Source: DATFVA01 sp963745945
GTDB lineage: Bacteria > Bacteroidota > Ignavibacteria > Ignavibacteriales > Ignavibacteriaceae
Reading direction: 5' to 3'
DNA: 64,000 bases
Assembly: GCA_963745945.1 (NCBI GenBank)
Contig: CAVUZG010000007.1
Coordinates: 248,001 to 312,000 of the forward strand
The position numbers and the translations under genes are program-made. Numbering within the stretch: position 1 is the stretch's first letter; the number at the start of each line of letters is the position of its first letter. Shown here one piece after another: positions 37,272 to 46,118 of the stretch. The notes under the pieces were generated by a model. That model made no database searches. It was given only the letters and a program-made list of their open reading frames with translations, and had not been told where the DNA came from.

Positions 37272-38525
37272 TTAAATTTCTACGAATTCAACTCTTCTAT
37301 TGTTAGCCCTTCCTTCCTGTGTTGAGTTATTATCGACCGGCATACTTTCACCATATCCTTTCGAATCCAAACGTGTGGCCTCAATTCCGTTTTTAATTAA
37401 TAAGTTTTTTACAGCCGCTGCGCGTTCTTCTGAAAATTTTTGGTTGTAAGATTCATCTCCATCGCCGTCAGTGTGTCCTTCCACTCTAAATTTTAAATCA
37501 GGATGTGCATTCATCATTTGAACAATTTCATTAATTGTTCCCATAGATTCACCCTTTATTGTAGACTTGTTAACATCAAATAGTATTCCTCGCGTAACAA
37601 ACTTTCCCTCCGCTATAATTCTATCATACAATTTTTTGCCGCCCTCATTTAACCTGATATTTCTCAAAGCACTCATTCTCACAAAGCGATTGTCAAAATC
37701 AGCCCCGATGGTCATCATTTCCGGTTTAAAACCAAGATTGGGAACGTTGAGCATTCGTTCTTCATTCAAATATAATTTCAGAGATCTCTTGTTGAATGAA
37801 ATTGCAATATGTTTCCATTTTGGTTGCCAATTCTTTTTTTCTTTAACATATGATTCTGTTTTCCCTCCAAATTCTCCCATTTTAACTTCATTCCATTTAA
37901 CATTGATTGGATAAACATTCATTCCGTTTATCTTAGCAGAATTACCTTTTCCCTCATAAAATCTGATTTTGTAAATATCTGTCCGGGTTGCCCCATCTTT
38001 TTCGAAAAAAACATCAAATTCAATTGTAAAAACTTCCGGAAGAAAATCTTTCTTATCCATTAAAGGAATTATAATTGAATTGTTGTGTGTAAAGTGAATA
38101 ACAGTTTCTCCATCCAGCGAGGCAATTTCCGCACTCCCGTTTCTCAAATCCCAGCGTGAAGGAAATTCACCGTTTTCTTCCCCTATAAGATTGTCTTCAA
38201 AAATTATTTTTTCTCCCGGAACAAAATCATAATTGGAATATAATTTTACTTCTTCTTCCGGGTTTTCAAGTGACGTGGTTTCATTCGGGCTATTTTCCAC
38301 CTTAGTATTTTTTTCAGTTACGGTTTGTTCTTTCTCATTTTTCCTGTCTCCCTCTTTGTTACTATCACCCTCTAATCCCTTATCAATTGTCTTATCAATT
38401 GTCTTATCAACTTTTCTTTCAACTTTCTTTTTTAATTTTTTCCCTAAGTCACCAAATTGCCCGAAAACATTGATAGTAATAGAGAAACTGATGATAATCG
38501 TTAAAATCAAATTGATTCGTTTCAT
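37272..38525 (-). CDS. OmpA-family protein with a LamG-like domain
   Basis: A 417-residue envelope protein: signal peptide, a Lys/Asp-rich linker with repeated VDKTIDK, a concanavalin/LamG-like beta-sandwich (about residues 100-290, with FTIEFDVFFEKDG and WKHIAISFNKRSLKLYLNEER), and an OmpA C-terminal peptidoglycan-binding domain. The latter has LFDVNKSTIK, the GHTDGDGDESYNQKFSEERA block and RRVEFVEI at the end. Its Asp and Arg ligand residues are in place. It anchors the envelope and perhaps binds a surface ligand. Confidence 0.9.
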   Translation of the reverse strand: MKRINLILTIIISFSITINVFGQFGDLGKKLKKKVERKVDKTIDKTIDKGLEGDSNKEGDRKNEKEQTVTEKNTKVENSPNETTSLENPEEEVKLYSNYDFVPGEKIIFEDNLIGEENGEFPSRWDLRNGSAEIASLDGETVIHFTHNNSIIIPLMDKKDFLPEVFTIEFDVFFEKDGATRTDIYKIRFYEGKGNSAKINGMNVYPINVKWNEVKMGEFGGKTESYVKEKKNWQPKWKHIAISFNKRSLKLYLNEERMLNVPNLGFKPEMMTIGADFDNRFVRMSALRNIRLNEGGKKLYDRIIAEGKFVTRGILFDVNKSTIKGESMGTINEIVQMMNAHPDLKFRVEGHTDGDGDESYNQKFSEERAAAVKNLLIKNGIEATRLDSKGYGESMPVDNNSTQEGRANNRRVEFVEI

Positions 38526-38680
38526 ATTATTTTCTCCAATACATATTTATTAAAAAATAATTTACATATACGAACGAATATTGCTTCATCAGTAAGATTA
38601 TTTGAGATCAGAACAGAAACTGACCACTCGTAGCTTAAAAGTTACCAGAATAATTTTATGCTGAATCTTTTTTTCAGAGC

Positions 38681-39217
38681 TTATAGTCCTATTTTCCCAC
38701 CGGCACGTAATTGAATATTGTTAAAATTACTAATCAAATTAAAAGTACCGCTGAAATCCAAAAAGACATTCGAACTAATCGGTAGTTCATAGCCAGCACC
38801 TAATACAAAAGTGAATTCGCTTGAACTTTCGCTTACTGATCCCCCTCCGTAACCAAATACCTGTGGGATTTCAACTGTTGTTGAAAAGAAGTTCAATCCA
38901 ATTTGTCCTATTCCATAGAAACCCAAAGCAGGGGCAAAGAAATATTTTACTCCAACCAATAATGGTACCGTGCTAAAATCTACCGCATCTGATTCAGTCG
39001 CATATACTATGTAACCTATATGACCGACACCAACAACTTGTGGTGTAAAACCCAACTCAAAAGAAGCCGTACCGCCGAACCCAGTATTGGCTGCATCACC
39101 AAAATCACCCATTGGAAGCGATACAACGAACCCTGCACCAACCGCCATTTTATTTTGTGCATTAATGACCGCAAACGTGCAAAAGATGAATAAGAAAGTA
39201 ATTACAAGTTTTTTCAT
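38681..39217 (-). CDS. Outer-membrane beta-barrel protein (OMP_b-brl-like)
   Basis: A 178-residue protein with signal peptide (VITFLFIFCTFAVINAQ) and alternating amphipathic strands (GFGGTASFELGF, VPLLVGVKYFFAP, FGYGGGSVSES, LRAGGKIGL). This is the pattern of small porin-like Bacteroidota barrels, 8 strands expected. Ligand unknown. It follows the 39312 gene by about 95 bases on the same strand. Confidence 0.85.
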   Translation of the reverse strand: MKKLVITFLFIFCTFAVINAQNKMAVGAGFVVSLPMGDFGDAANTGFGGTASFELGFTPQVVGVGHIGYIVYATESDAVDFSTVPLLVGVKYFFAPALGFYGIGQIGLNFFSTTVEIPQVFGYGGGSVSESSSEFTFVLGAGYELPISSNVFLDFSGTFNLISNFNNIQLRAGGKIGL

Positions 39218-39311
39218 AAGATGTTTCTCCTTTGTGTATAATTATTTTTAGTTGTATAATTTTTTATCAATAATTAATATCGAAACAGAATATTTCAGAA
39301 GGTCTGTCTAT

Positions 39312-39953
39312 TTATTTACCTAATAAGTTTTCAAGACCACCCAGGTTCATAAGATCAAGTTTCTTATAGGAAGCAGGCACTTTAAATAAATCATCACTCA
39401 GTTTCATCGGGGTAACTTCTATTACATCATAAACACTTGTGACATTTCTTCTTGTATCGAGTTGAGTTACATGCAATGGGAAATAGCCGGCATCCAGTAC
39501 TTCACTCTGCCAATCCGGCATTTCCTTCTGTGATTCCATAAAGAACATAAAAGCTCCCAGCTCCTTTGTCATCCATGCTTCCCCTTTCATATCTTTTTGT
39601 GTGAACAGGAATTTTTCACATTCGTAACCAAGAATGTTTTTGGTTTCACCGGTTTTGCTGATGCTACCACCGCCGGTACCGGTACTCATAGGCATCATAT
39701 CAGTTTCCATATACATTTTTTGCTCATCCACAATCACATACATTTTAAATTTTTGACTATCGAATATTACCGAACCTCCTTTTTCAGGTATTTCCATTTT
39801 GAATATTTTATCTTTTGCGTAATAATCAATAACGTGTTGTTTACCTTTCTCCGTTACATCAAATACTACTTTCCCTTCGAACGATGACTGTGCAAAAGTT
39901 ATTCCCATTAGAAGTAACAGGATTAGTGTATATATTAATTTCATTATTTTCAT
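39312..39953 (-). CDS. DUF4412 domain secreted protein
   Basis: A 213-residue exported protein. After the signal (LIYTLILLLLMGITFAQ), FEGKVVFDVTEKGKQHV starts the DUF4412 domain. YYAKDKIFKMEI, the MYVIVDEQKMYME strand, LGYECEKF and GEAWMTKELGAF follow in the usual order. Such proteins are periplasmic and of unknown role, perhaps lipid-carrier-like folds. The gene lies 21 bases after the stop of the integrin-like gene 39975-41897. Confidence 0.87.
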   Translation of the reverse strand: MKIMKLIYTLILLLLMGITFAQSSFEGKVVFDVTEKGKQHVIDYYAKDKIFKMEIPEKGGSVIFDSQKFKMYVIVDEQKMYMETDMMPMSTGTGGGSISKTGETKNILGYECEKFLFTQKDMKGEAWMTKELGAFMFFMESQKEMPDWQSEVLDAGYFPLHVTQLDTRRNVTSVYDVIEVTPMKLSDDLFKVPASYKKLDLMNLGGLENLLGK

Positions 39954-39974
39954 TTTCAGCTCCGCTTTAATTTA

Positions 39975-41897
39975 TTATTTAAGTAGAACCATCTTCTTAA
40001 TCTCAACATAATTTCCTGCTTTCAATCTGTAGAAATAAGTTCCACTCGTTAGACGAGTGCCACTAAAATCAATACTATAAACACCAGCATTATGTTCTTC
40101 ATTCACAAGTGTTGAAACTTCATTACCGAGAACGTCATAAACTTTTAACTGAACAAATGAAGCTTCAGGAATACTGAACACAATTTTTGTTGAAGGATTG
40201 AAAGGATTAGGATAATTCTGCAATAGCTCATATTGTTCAGGGACTACTTCTACTTCAACTATATCTGTATATCCAAATGAACCATCATAGTCTATCTGTT
40301 TCAGCCTGTATTGAAATTTAGTATCTCCAGCAAGAAGATCATTATCAACATAGCCGTATACTTTGGGTGAGGTAGAGTTACCGTTTCCCTGAATGAAGGC
40401 AATATTTTTCCAATCACATTGATCTATACTTCTCTCTACTTTGAAACCTTTATTATTAAGCTCGGTTGCTGTTTCCCATTGTAAAGTAATATCAGTTTTA
40501 TTATAGATGGCACTAAATGATGTTAGTTCAACCGGAATTGTTGGAGAGGATAAATAGAGATAAGCTTTCCCGGCATCCACACCTCCAAAATCATTATAAG
40601 GTGCCCCGATAATGACATCAGCAATTCCATCACCATTTACATCACCAGCCGCGCCTACTGCTAAGCCGAATAAATCTTCTTCAGCTTCACCTGTGAATGT
40701 CCAATCTGCAATGCTATCCATATTCGCAGCACCAAAATAAACGTAAGCTCTTCCCGCATCCATTCCGCCTGCGTCATTTTGATATGCACCTACAATTATA
40801 TCTCCAAATCCATCTCCATTAACATCTCCTACAGATGCAACTGAAGAACCAAATTGATCTTCACTAGCTTCGCCCGTAGATATCCAATCTGCTATGTTAT
40901 CCATATTCGCAGCACCAAAATAAACGTAAGCTCTCCCCGCATCCATTCCGCCTGCATCATTATTTATGGATCCTATGATTACATCACTAAATCCATCTCC
41001 GTTAACATCACCAGCGGATGATACGGAATAACCGAAGCGATCAGATATCATTTCGCCGTTCATCACAACGTCTGCGGTACTATCCATAGATACACCTCCC
41101 AAATATAAATACGCTTTACCTGCAAATGTTGAGGAAGAATTGTATGCCCCTCCTATTAATACATCGGCGAAGCTATCGCCGTTTACATCTCCAGCAGAAG
41201 CTATTGAACTGCCAAAATATTGCACCAGATTTTCACCAATCATTACGACATCCGGGATCGTATCCATCAATGAACCTCCGTAGAAAATATAAGTGATACC
41301 AGTTGAGTTATTATAATAAGGTGCTGATGCTAAAACATCGTCATAGCCATCCCCGTTAACGTCCCCGGCACCAGCAACACACTTACCAAAAAAGTTGTTT
41401 GAAGTTGTTCCTGTCATAATTATATCTGCTATATCATCCATTAATTCGCCGCCAAAATAAATATATACTCTTCCTGCAGCTGTACCGCCGGCACTATTTT
41501 CCTGAGCTCCAACAATCACATCATCATAACTATCGCCATTAACATCACCAGCAGAGGATACAGAAATTCCAAAAATATCCCCTGCAGCTTCTCCTGTCAA
41601 AATCACATCAGCTATACTATCCATTACTGTTCCACCGAAATAAATGTAAGCTCTACCAGCGTTTACTCCTCCCGCATCATTAAAAGGTGCACCAATAATT
41701 ATATCTTCATAACCATCTCCGTTTACATCACCAGCCGATGAAACCGTTACACCAAAAAGATCAACACCAACTTCTCCAATGAAGCTTATCTCTGTTAATT
41801 CGCCCGAAATTTGGTTGTCATTAGCATTAACATCTTGTGGAAAAAGAACTGAGGTTATTGTTAAAATCGAAATCACAAATGTTTTAATTAGTCTCAT
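39975..41897 (-). CDS. Integrin-alpha-like FG-GAP propeller protein with T9SS tail
   Basis: A 640-residue exported protein. I start at the ATG at 41897 because GGGAAG stands just before it; a TTG 12 bases upstream is a poorer start. Seven repeats of about 65 residues (SSAGDVNGDGYEDIIIGAPF, then GRAYIYFGG) form an integrin-alpha-like beta-propeller with Ca-binding DVNGDG loops. A linker with an FN3-like domain (ELTSFSAIYNKTDITLQWET) leads to the T9SS domain (LLQNYPNPFNP ... KKMVLLK). Placed on the cell surface, it may be an adhesin. Confidence 0.93.
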   Translation of the reverse strand: MRLIKTFVISILTITSVLFPQDVNANDNQISGELTEISFIGEVGVDLFGVTVSSAGDVNGDGYEDIIIGAPFNDAGGVNAGRAYIYFGGTVMDSIADVILTGEAAGDIFGISVSSAGDVNGDSYDDVIVGAQENSAGGTAAGRVYIYFGGELMDDIADIIMTGTTSNNFFGKCVAGAGDVNGDGYDDVLASAPYYNNSTGITYIFYGGSLMDTIPDVVMIGENLVQYFGSSIASAGDVNGDSFADVLIGGAYNSSSTFAGKAYLYLGGVSMDSTADVVMNGEMISDRFGYSVSSAGDVNGDGFSDVIIGSINNDAGGMDAGRAYVYFGAANMDNIADWISTGEASEDQFGSSVASVGDVNGDGFGDIIVGAYQNDAGGMDAGRAYVYFGAANMDSIADWTFTGEAEEDLFGLAVGAAGDVNGDGIADVIIGAPYNDFGGVDAGKAYLYLSSPTIPVELTSFSAIYNKTDITLQWETATELNNKGFKVERSIDQCDWKNIAFIQGNGNSTSPKVYGYVDNDLLAGDTKFQYRLKQIDYDGSFGYTDIVEVEVVPEQYELLQNYPNPFNPSTKIVFSIPEASFVQLKVYDVLGNEVSTLVNEEHNAGVYSIDFSGTRLTSGTYFYRLKAGNYVEIKKMVLLK

Positions 41898-42013
41898 TAT
41901 ACTTCCCAATTTATCATATGAATTTTATTAATTATCTTATGTGTCATCATTAATTCTGACCTTTTTTTGAAATATCTGTACCTGCTATGAGCTGTTGTTT
42001 TATTAATTATAAT

Positions 42014-42862
42014 TTATTTCAGAAGTAACATTTTTTTCGTTTGGTTAAATTCACCGGCAGTCAACCTTGCGATATAAATACCACTCGGTAAATTATCTCC
42101 TCTAAAATTTGTTTGATAGTTGCCGGCTGTATAATAGTTATTGGCCAGAATGGCTACTTCATTTCCCAGGGCGTCAAAAACCTTTAGCTCAACAAATGAT
42201 TCCTGTTGAATTGAAAACTTTATTACTGTTGTAGGATTGAATGGGTTGGGATAATTTTGCTCCAATCTCGGTTCAACTGGTAAAAATTCATTATTATCAA
42301 TTGAAGTCACGGACCCGAATGTAAGGTCATCAACAATAGCATATCCACCTACAGATGAGGTGGATCCTTCTGTTTCGACAATAGATACTGTCAGGTAAGC
42401 TACATCAGGAATATCAGTATTTAAATAATTTATCGGAATTGAAAATTGATGATAAGAACCTGAGGGGTTTATAGTTGCCAACGTGCCTGTCCCGACAGGG
42501 ATATTGCCATTAAACAAATCAACATATATAATAAGTTCAGTTGTATTTACATTAGGCATAAATTTATAATTTCCATTCAGAGCCGGATATCTTTGTGAAA
42601 CGGGAAAACCTAATCCATTTGCGGCACTAATACTGCCTCCAAATGGAAAACCATTCAAAAGTTTAACTTCAAGTTTTACAGCTGATGCGCCCGAATTTGA
42701 ATCATTTGTTTGGGTCACATAAGGATCTGTGCTAAGAATATTATTCGTCAACCATTCATCCGGTTCACCGGTTGTCCAGTTTTCAAAACCGGAATTGGGT
42801 ATTTGGGCTTTAATTGAAATTATTGAAAGAAGAATTATTATTGTAAATGCTAAAAATTTCAT
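42014..42862 (-). CDS. T9SS-exported protein with a carbohydrate-binding-like domain
   Basis: A 282-residue exported protein. IPNSGFENWTTGEPDEW right after the signal is the typical opening of Bacteroidota PCMD-like or carbohydrate-binding modules with a jelly-roll fold; the domain runs to about residue 180. Next come a short linker and a T9SS sorting domain (LEQNYPNPFNP ... KKMLLLK). It probably binds a surface glycan. The gene is 31 bases downstream of the large peptidase-like gene. Confidence 0.85.
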   Translation of the reverse strand: MKFLAFTIIILLSIISIKAQIPNSGFENWTTGEPDEWLTNNILSTDPYVTQTNDSNSGASAVKLEVKLLNGFPFGGSISAANGLGFPVSQRYPALNGNYKFMPNVNTTELIIYVDLFNGNIPVGTGTLATINPSGSYHQFSIPINYLNTDIPDVAYLTVSIVETEGSTSSVGGYAIVDDLTFGSVTSIDNNEFLPVEPRLEQNYPNPFNPTTVIKFSIQQESFVELKVFDALGNEVAILANNYYTAGNYQTNFRGDNLPSGIYIARLTAGEFNQTKKMLLLK

Positions 42863-42893
42863 AACATTTCCTTAATTGTTCAATTATTAAAAA

Positions 42894-45797
42894 TTACTTC
42901 AAAAACAACATTTTCTTCGTCTGGACAAAACCATCCGCACGCAAAGTGTAAAAATAAATTCCACTAGCAAGAGCAGCAGCATTAAAAGAAACCGTGTAAA
43001 CTCCCCGATCTTTTTCTTCATTTACTAATGCCGCTACTTCATTTCCAAGAATGTCATAAACTTTTAATGTTACATTGCTTCTTTTCGGAATCGAGTATCT
43101 AATTGATGTTCTCGGGTTAAACGGATTTGGAAAATTTTGGGTAAGTTTATAACTGTCTGGTGAAAGTAACAAACCCTCATTATCAATATTTGTAGCTTGA
43201 TTATTTACAAAGATCGTATCATCAATTGTCCCATCATTTCCCAGGTCAATCAGAATCATAACTGGTTCATTTTGAAGATCATTCCACTCAGGAATAATTT
43301 GATGCGTCGAGTTTTCACCCATTGGAACTAAACTATGTTCAAAAACAAATTGTCCATTTGCCGATAGATCTATAATGCGAAGCTCATAACTTTTTGCAGA
43401 ACCGAAATTGTTAAAAACTAATTCACTTCTATCTTTTTCCTTGATGTTGATTGAGTCACCTGATTGCATCTCAATGTTATTAGTGAAGAAAACTTTTTCA
43501 GATATTGTGTCTTCGGGGATGATAGTTATTAGATCAATGCTTTTTGTTTCAGCATCAGGGTTTATAATCCTTACTCCATTTTCTGAATATCGGAATAAAT
43601 CTGTTTCGTTGTGGTTAACATTGTATCTGGAATAATCGTACATAGTAAATTCATCATCGAACAAGACCTTTGATGAGGAATCAGTAAAATTATTTATTTC
43701 AAGAGTGTAACTGTTTTCAGGTAAGTCATAGCCAATTGGCGGTTGAAAATATCCTGTTTCTGGAATAATTGGGACAGCATCCGTCATATTATCAAATGCA
43801 ATACTGTCCTGGTAACCAATTTGCTCTCCGGTTGAAGATGTAATAGTTATTTCAGCATTTATTGTGTTATAAACTACTAACCTTGAAGGACCGTTTGAAT
43901 TATCACGAATATTATTTCCTCTGGATGGTTTTAAATTAGGCGGATAGAGATAACTCTCACTTATTCTTGTCAGAAAACAATTAGTTGAACCAGTCCCGTA
44001 CCCTAAGCTTGTGCTATCGCTCCAGGTATTTGCTACTGAATCAACATAAATAAACTGATTTGTGCTATCTGGTTCGTTAGGATTATAGACTCTAACTTTA
44101 AATTTTCCGATACCTGAAGCTCTCACAAGTTTGTATGGTACTACGGCGTGTCCACCAGAGCCGTTGTTGTTCCGGTAACTGAGTGTTCTTCCATCACCAT
44201 TTTCTTTAATCAGCATTTCTTTAAGTTCATCCAGCAAATCACGTGGTGTTTTATTACTAATCTCTCTTCTTTCATTTCTATATTCCTTATCGTACTGATA
44301 AATCTGAAAAGAATTGACAGCATACCTTGTCTCTGTGCTTAGTGAAACAGAGTTTAAATCCCCGAAATTCCCTATTAGCTGAGTAAGATACTGTTTGTGA
44401 TAAAATCCAAGTAAACTTGAGACTGCAAATCCAAAACACGACCCCCCCCAAGGACTTACATTTGCTACCCAGAAAACCAATGGTCTAAATCTATACGTTT
44501 TACCCATTGGTGTTTGCATATAACACGCCGATTCGGTAAAAACATCTGCATAAAGAGGCCAGTCAGGAAAAGCTATACTAGAAGTTGTATAAAAATAGGG
44601 TGGGTAAGGAAATCCAGTATAAGGATCAGTCCCAGACTGATAGTTAAACTGCTGCCACCAGGATTGGGGCCACATATTAGCTGTACAATTACAGAAGTTC
44701 CAGCCATCCTGATCTGGTTCATACAATTCAAAATCATCATCAGTGATTCTTGTTAATTGCCATGGTTTAATTTTGTAAATTCCGCTCTCAGTAGAATCTG
44801 GCGAAGAGTCAACTACCTTTATTACTGCTTTTGTAGTCAGTAGAGAGTCAGGGACTTCCCAATAGTAAACTCCTGGTAGTTCATTATAGTTGCTATCAAT
44901 CAGAACAAAATTTTGCCCTTCATCAAGACTATAGTATAGGTCAACATCTCCATCGTAGAACATGTATTTAATTGAATCCAATTCACCGGCTATTACAATG
45001 TCATTTGAACCCGGATGAGTGATAGCTAGATCTAGACTTCCACCACCACCGGAAAATTCAGAATTCCAGGAATATTCATCAACGCCTATTACTCCACTAT
45101 TTGGTGGGTTTGAACTGGATGCGGATAAAGCTACCTGTGCACCATTAATAGCTAGAAAAGAATAGGTAACACTTGTTACGTTGGCTATAGTGAGTGTTTC
45201 TCTTATCCGAAGAGCATCATAACTGCCGCCACCCGGTAACGTCATTGTTCCATAAGCATCAACAATTACACTTAATGAAACATTTTCTGTACTTATAGGT
45301 GTTCCGTTTAAAAGAGTAGTTTGTAAATAATTTTGCGCCCACTGGGAGTTGTAAGTCATAGGATTTTTATACGTTTGCCTCGGAGGTTCATTTTTAATAG
45401 TCAAGACATTCCCTGGAAACGCACTAATAGTTGTTGCGCTTCCCAGGTTATTAAAATAATCAGTCAATGTTGAGTAAGTCCAGATTTCTGCTTGGTAACC
45501 CTGGGAGAAGCCTTCAGTATAAGCACAAAAACTTGCCTCCTGAAAATCGGCGAAGTATGGAGTTGTGGATGGATCCACACTTGTGAATTCAACAGTCAGA
45601 TTGCTTTGAAGCGTTGAAAAATTCCAATTGTTGCCTCCTCCTGGTGTTCCGATATCAACATTAGATTGTAAGGTATCTTGGTGGATCGTTGTGGCGTTAC
45701 CCACGACAAATATTGTTTCAACATCTTCTCCAGTTATTGTGATTTGTGCAAACGTAGAGATGGATGTTACAAAGAGAACTAAAAATATGTTTTTCAT
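42894..45797 (-). CDS. Large T9SS-exported protein with a probable papain-like cysteine peptidase domain
   Basis: A 967-residue exported protein. Residues 1-330 are beta-rich (Ig-like, GELDSIKYMFYDGDVDLYYSL region). Around residues 430-600 there is a possible papain-like active site: Cys454 in GGSCFGFA, His550 in GGHAVVPY and Asn572 or Asn574 in VYNPNEP. This order and spacing are those of clan CA peptidases. A beta-rich region and a T9SS domain (LTQNFPNPFNP ... KKMLFLK) follow. I did not identify a known family, so peptidase function is inference. It acts on the cell surface or outside. Confidence 0.85.
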   Translation of the reverse strand: MKNIFLVLFVTSISTFAQITITGEDVETIFVVGNATTIHQDTLQSNVDIGTPGGGNNWNFSTLQSNLTVEFTSVDPSTTPYFADFQEASFCAYTEGFSQGYQAEIWTYSTLTDYFNNLGSATTISAFPGNVLTIKNEPPRQTYKNPMTYNSQWAQNYLQTTLLNGTPISTENVSLSVIVDAYGTMTLPGGGSYDALRIRETLTIANVTSVTYSFLAINGAQVALSASSSNPPNSGVIGVDEYSWNSEFSGGGGSLDLAITHPGSNDIVIAGELDSIKYMFYDGDVDLYYSLDEGQNFVLIDSNYNELPGVYYWEVPDSLLTTKAVIKVVDSSPDSTESGIYKIKPWQLTRITDDDFELYEPDQDGWNFCNCTANMWPQSWWQQFNYQSGTDPYTGFPYPPYFYTTSSIAFPDWPLYADVFTESACYMQTPMGKTYRFRPLVFWVANVSPWGGSCFGFAVSSLLGFYHKQYLTQLIGNFGDLNSVSLSTETRYAVNSFQIYQYDKEYRNERREISNKTPRDLLDELKEMLIKENGDGRTLSYRNNNGSGGHAVVPYKLVRASGIGKFKVRVYNPNEPDSTNQFIYVDSVANTWSDSTSLGYGTGSTNCFLTRISESYLYPPNLKPSRGNNIRDNSNGPSRLVVYNTINAEITITSSTGEQIGYQDSIAFDNMTDAVPIIPETGYFQPPIGYDLPENSYTLEINNFTDSSSKVLFDDEFTMYDYSRYNVNHNETDLFRYSENGVRIINPDAETKSIDLITIIPEDTISEKVFFTNNIEMQSGDSINIKEKDRSELVFNNFGSAKSYELRIIDLSANGQFVFEHSLVPMGENSTHQIIPEWNDLQNEPVMILIDLGNDGTIDDTIFVNNQATNIDNEGLLLSPDSYKLTQNFPNPFNPRTSIRYSIPKRSNVTLKVYDILGNEVAALVNEEKDRGVYTVSFNAAALASGIYFYTLRADGFVQTKKMLFLK

Positions 45798-45832
45798 TTA
45801 ACAACTCCTTTTTAATTCAGACCAAGCACTTT

Positions 45833-45940
45833 TCAGTAGAAAATATCCAGCAGCCCGGTAATAACTAAGGTTATAAGAATTCCTATCATGATTGAAATTC
45901 CCACAATGATTTTTGTAACCAGTTTTTCTTTTTTCTGCAT
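45833..45940 (-). CDS. Possible small single-pass membrane protein (35 residues)
   Basis: An open frame begins ATG at 45940 with MQKKEKLVTKIIVGISIMIG and ends in ITGLLDIFY. It has a charged N-terminus and one clear hydrophobic segment of about 20 residues, then a stop at 45833. It lies in the gap between the sensor and the cysteine-peptidase-like gene. A TTG start 33 bases upstream would give a slightly longer protein. The hydrophobic profile supports it; the start site has no strong ribosome-binding site. Confidence 0.45.
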   Translation of the reverse strand: MQKKEKLVTKIIVGISIMIGILITLVITGLLDIFY

Positions 45941-46118
45941 TTGTTCCGTTGTATTTTCTATGCCGGACTTCTTTTTCAATTGGTTACTTCAATAATTATT
46001 ATAAAGATTGAATGATTAGGGCAAAGGTAGAATAATGATGTTGGGTGTGCTATCTGAATTGTTTCAACATTTTGTTGTTTTGTAACAAAACAGAAAAAGA
46101 TATGTTTTTAGCCTTTTT

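Noticed and set aside
35851..41897. Repeated DNA in the FG-GAP genes as a possible CRISPR or tandem-repeat array
   Set aside because: The periodicity is in the protein propeller blades (45-65 residues) inside open frames; spacers and identical short repeats are absent.
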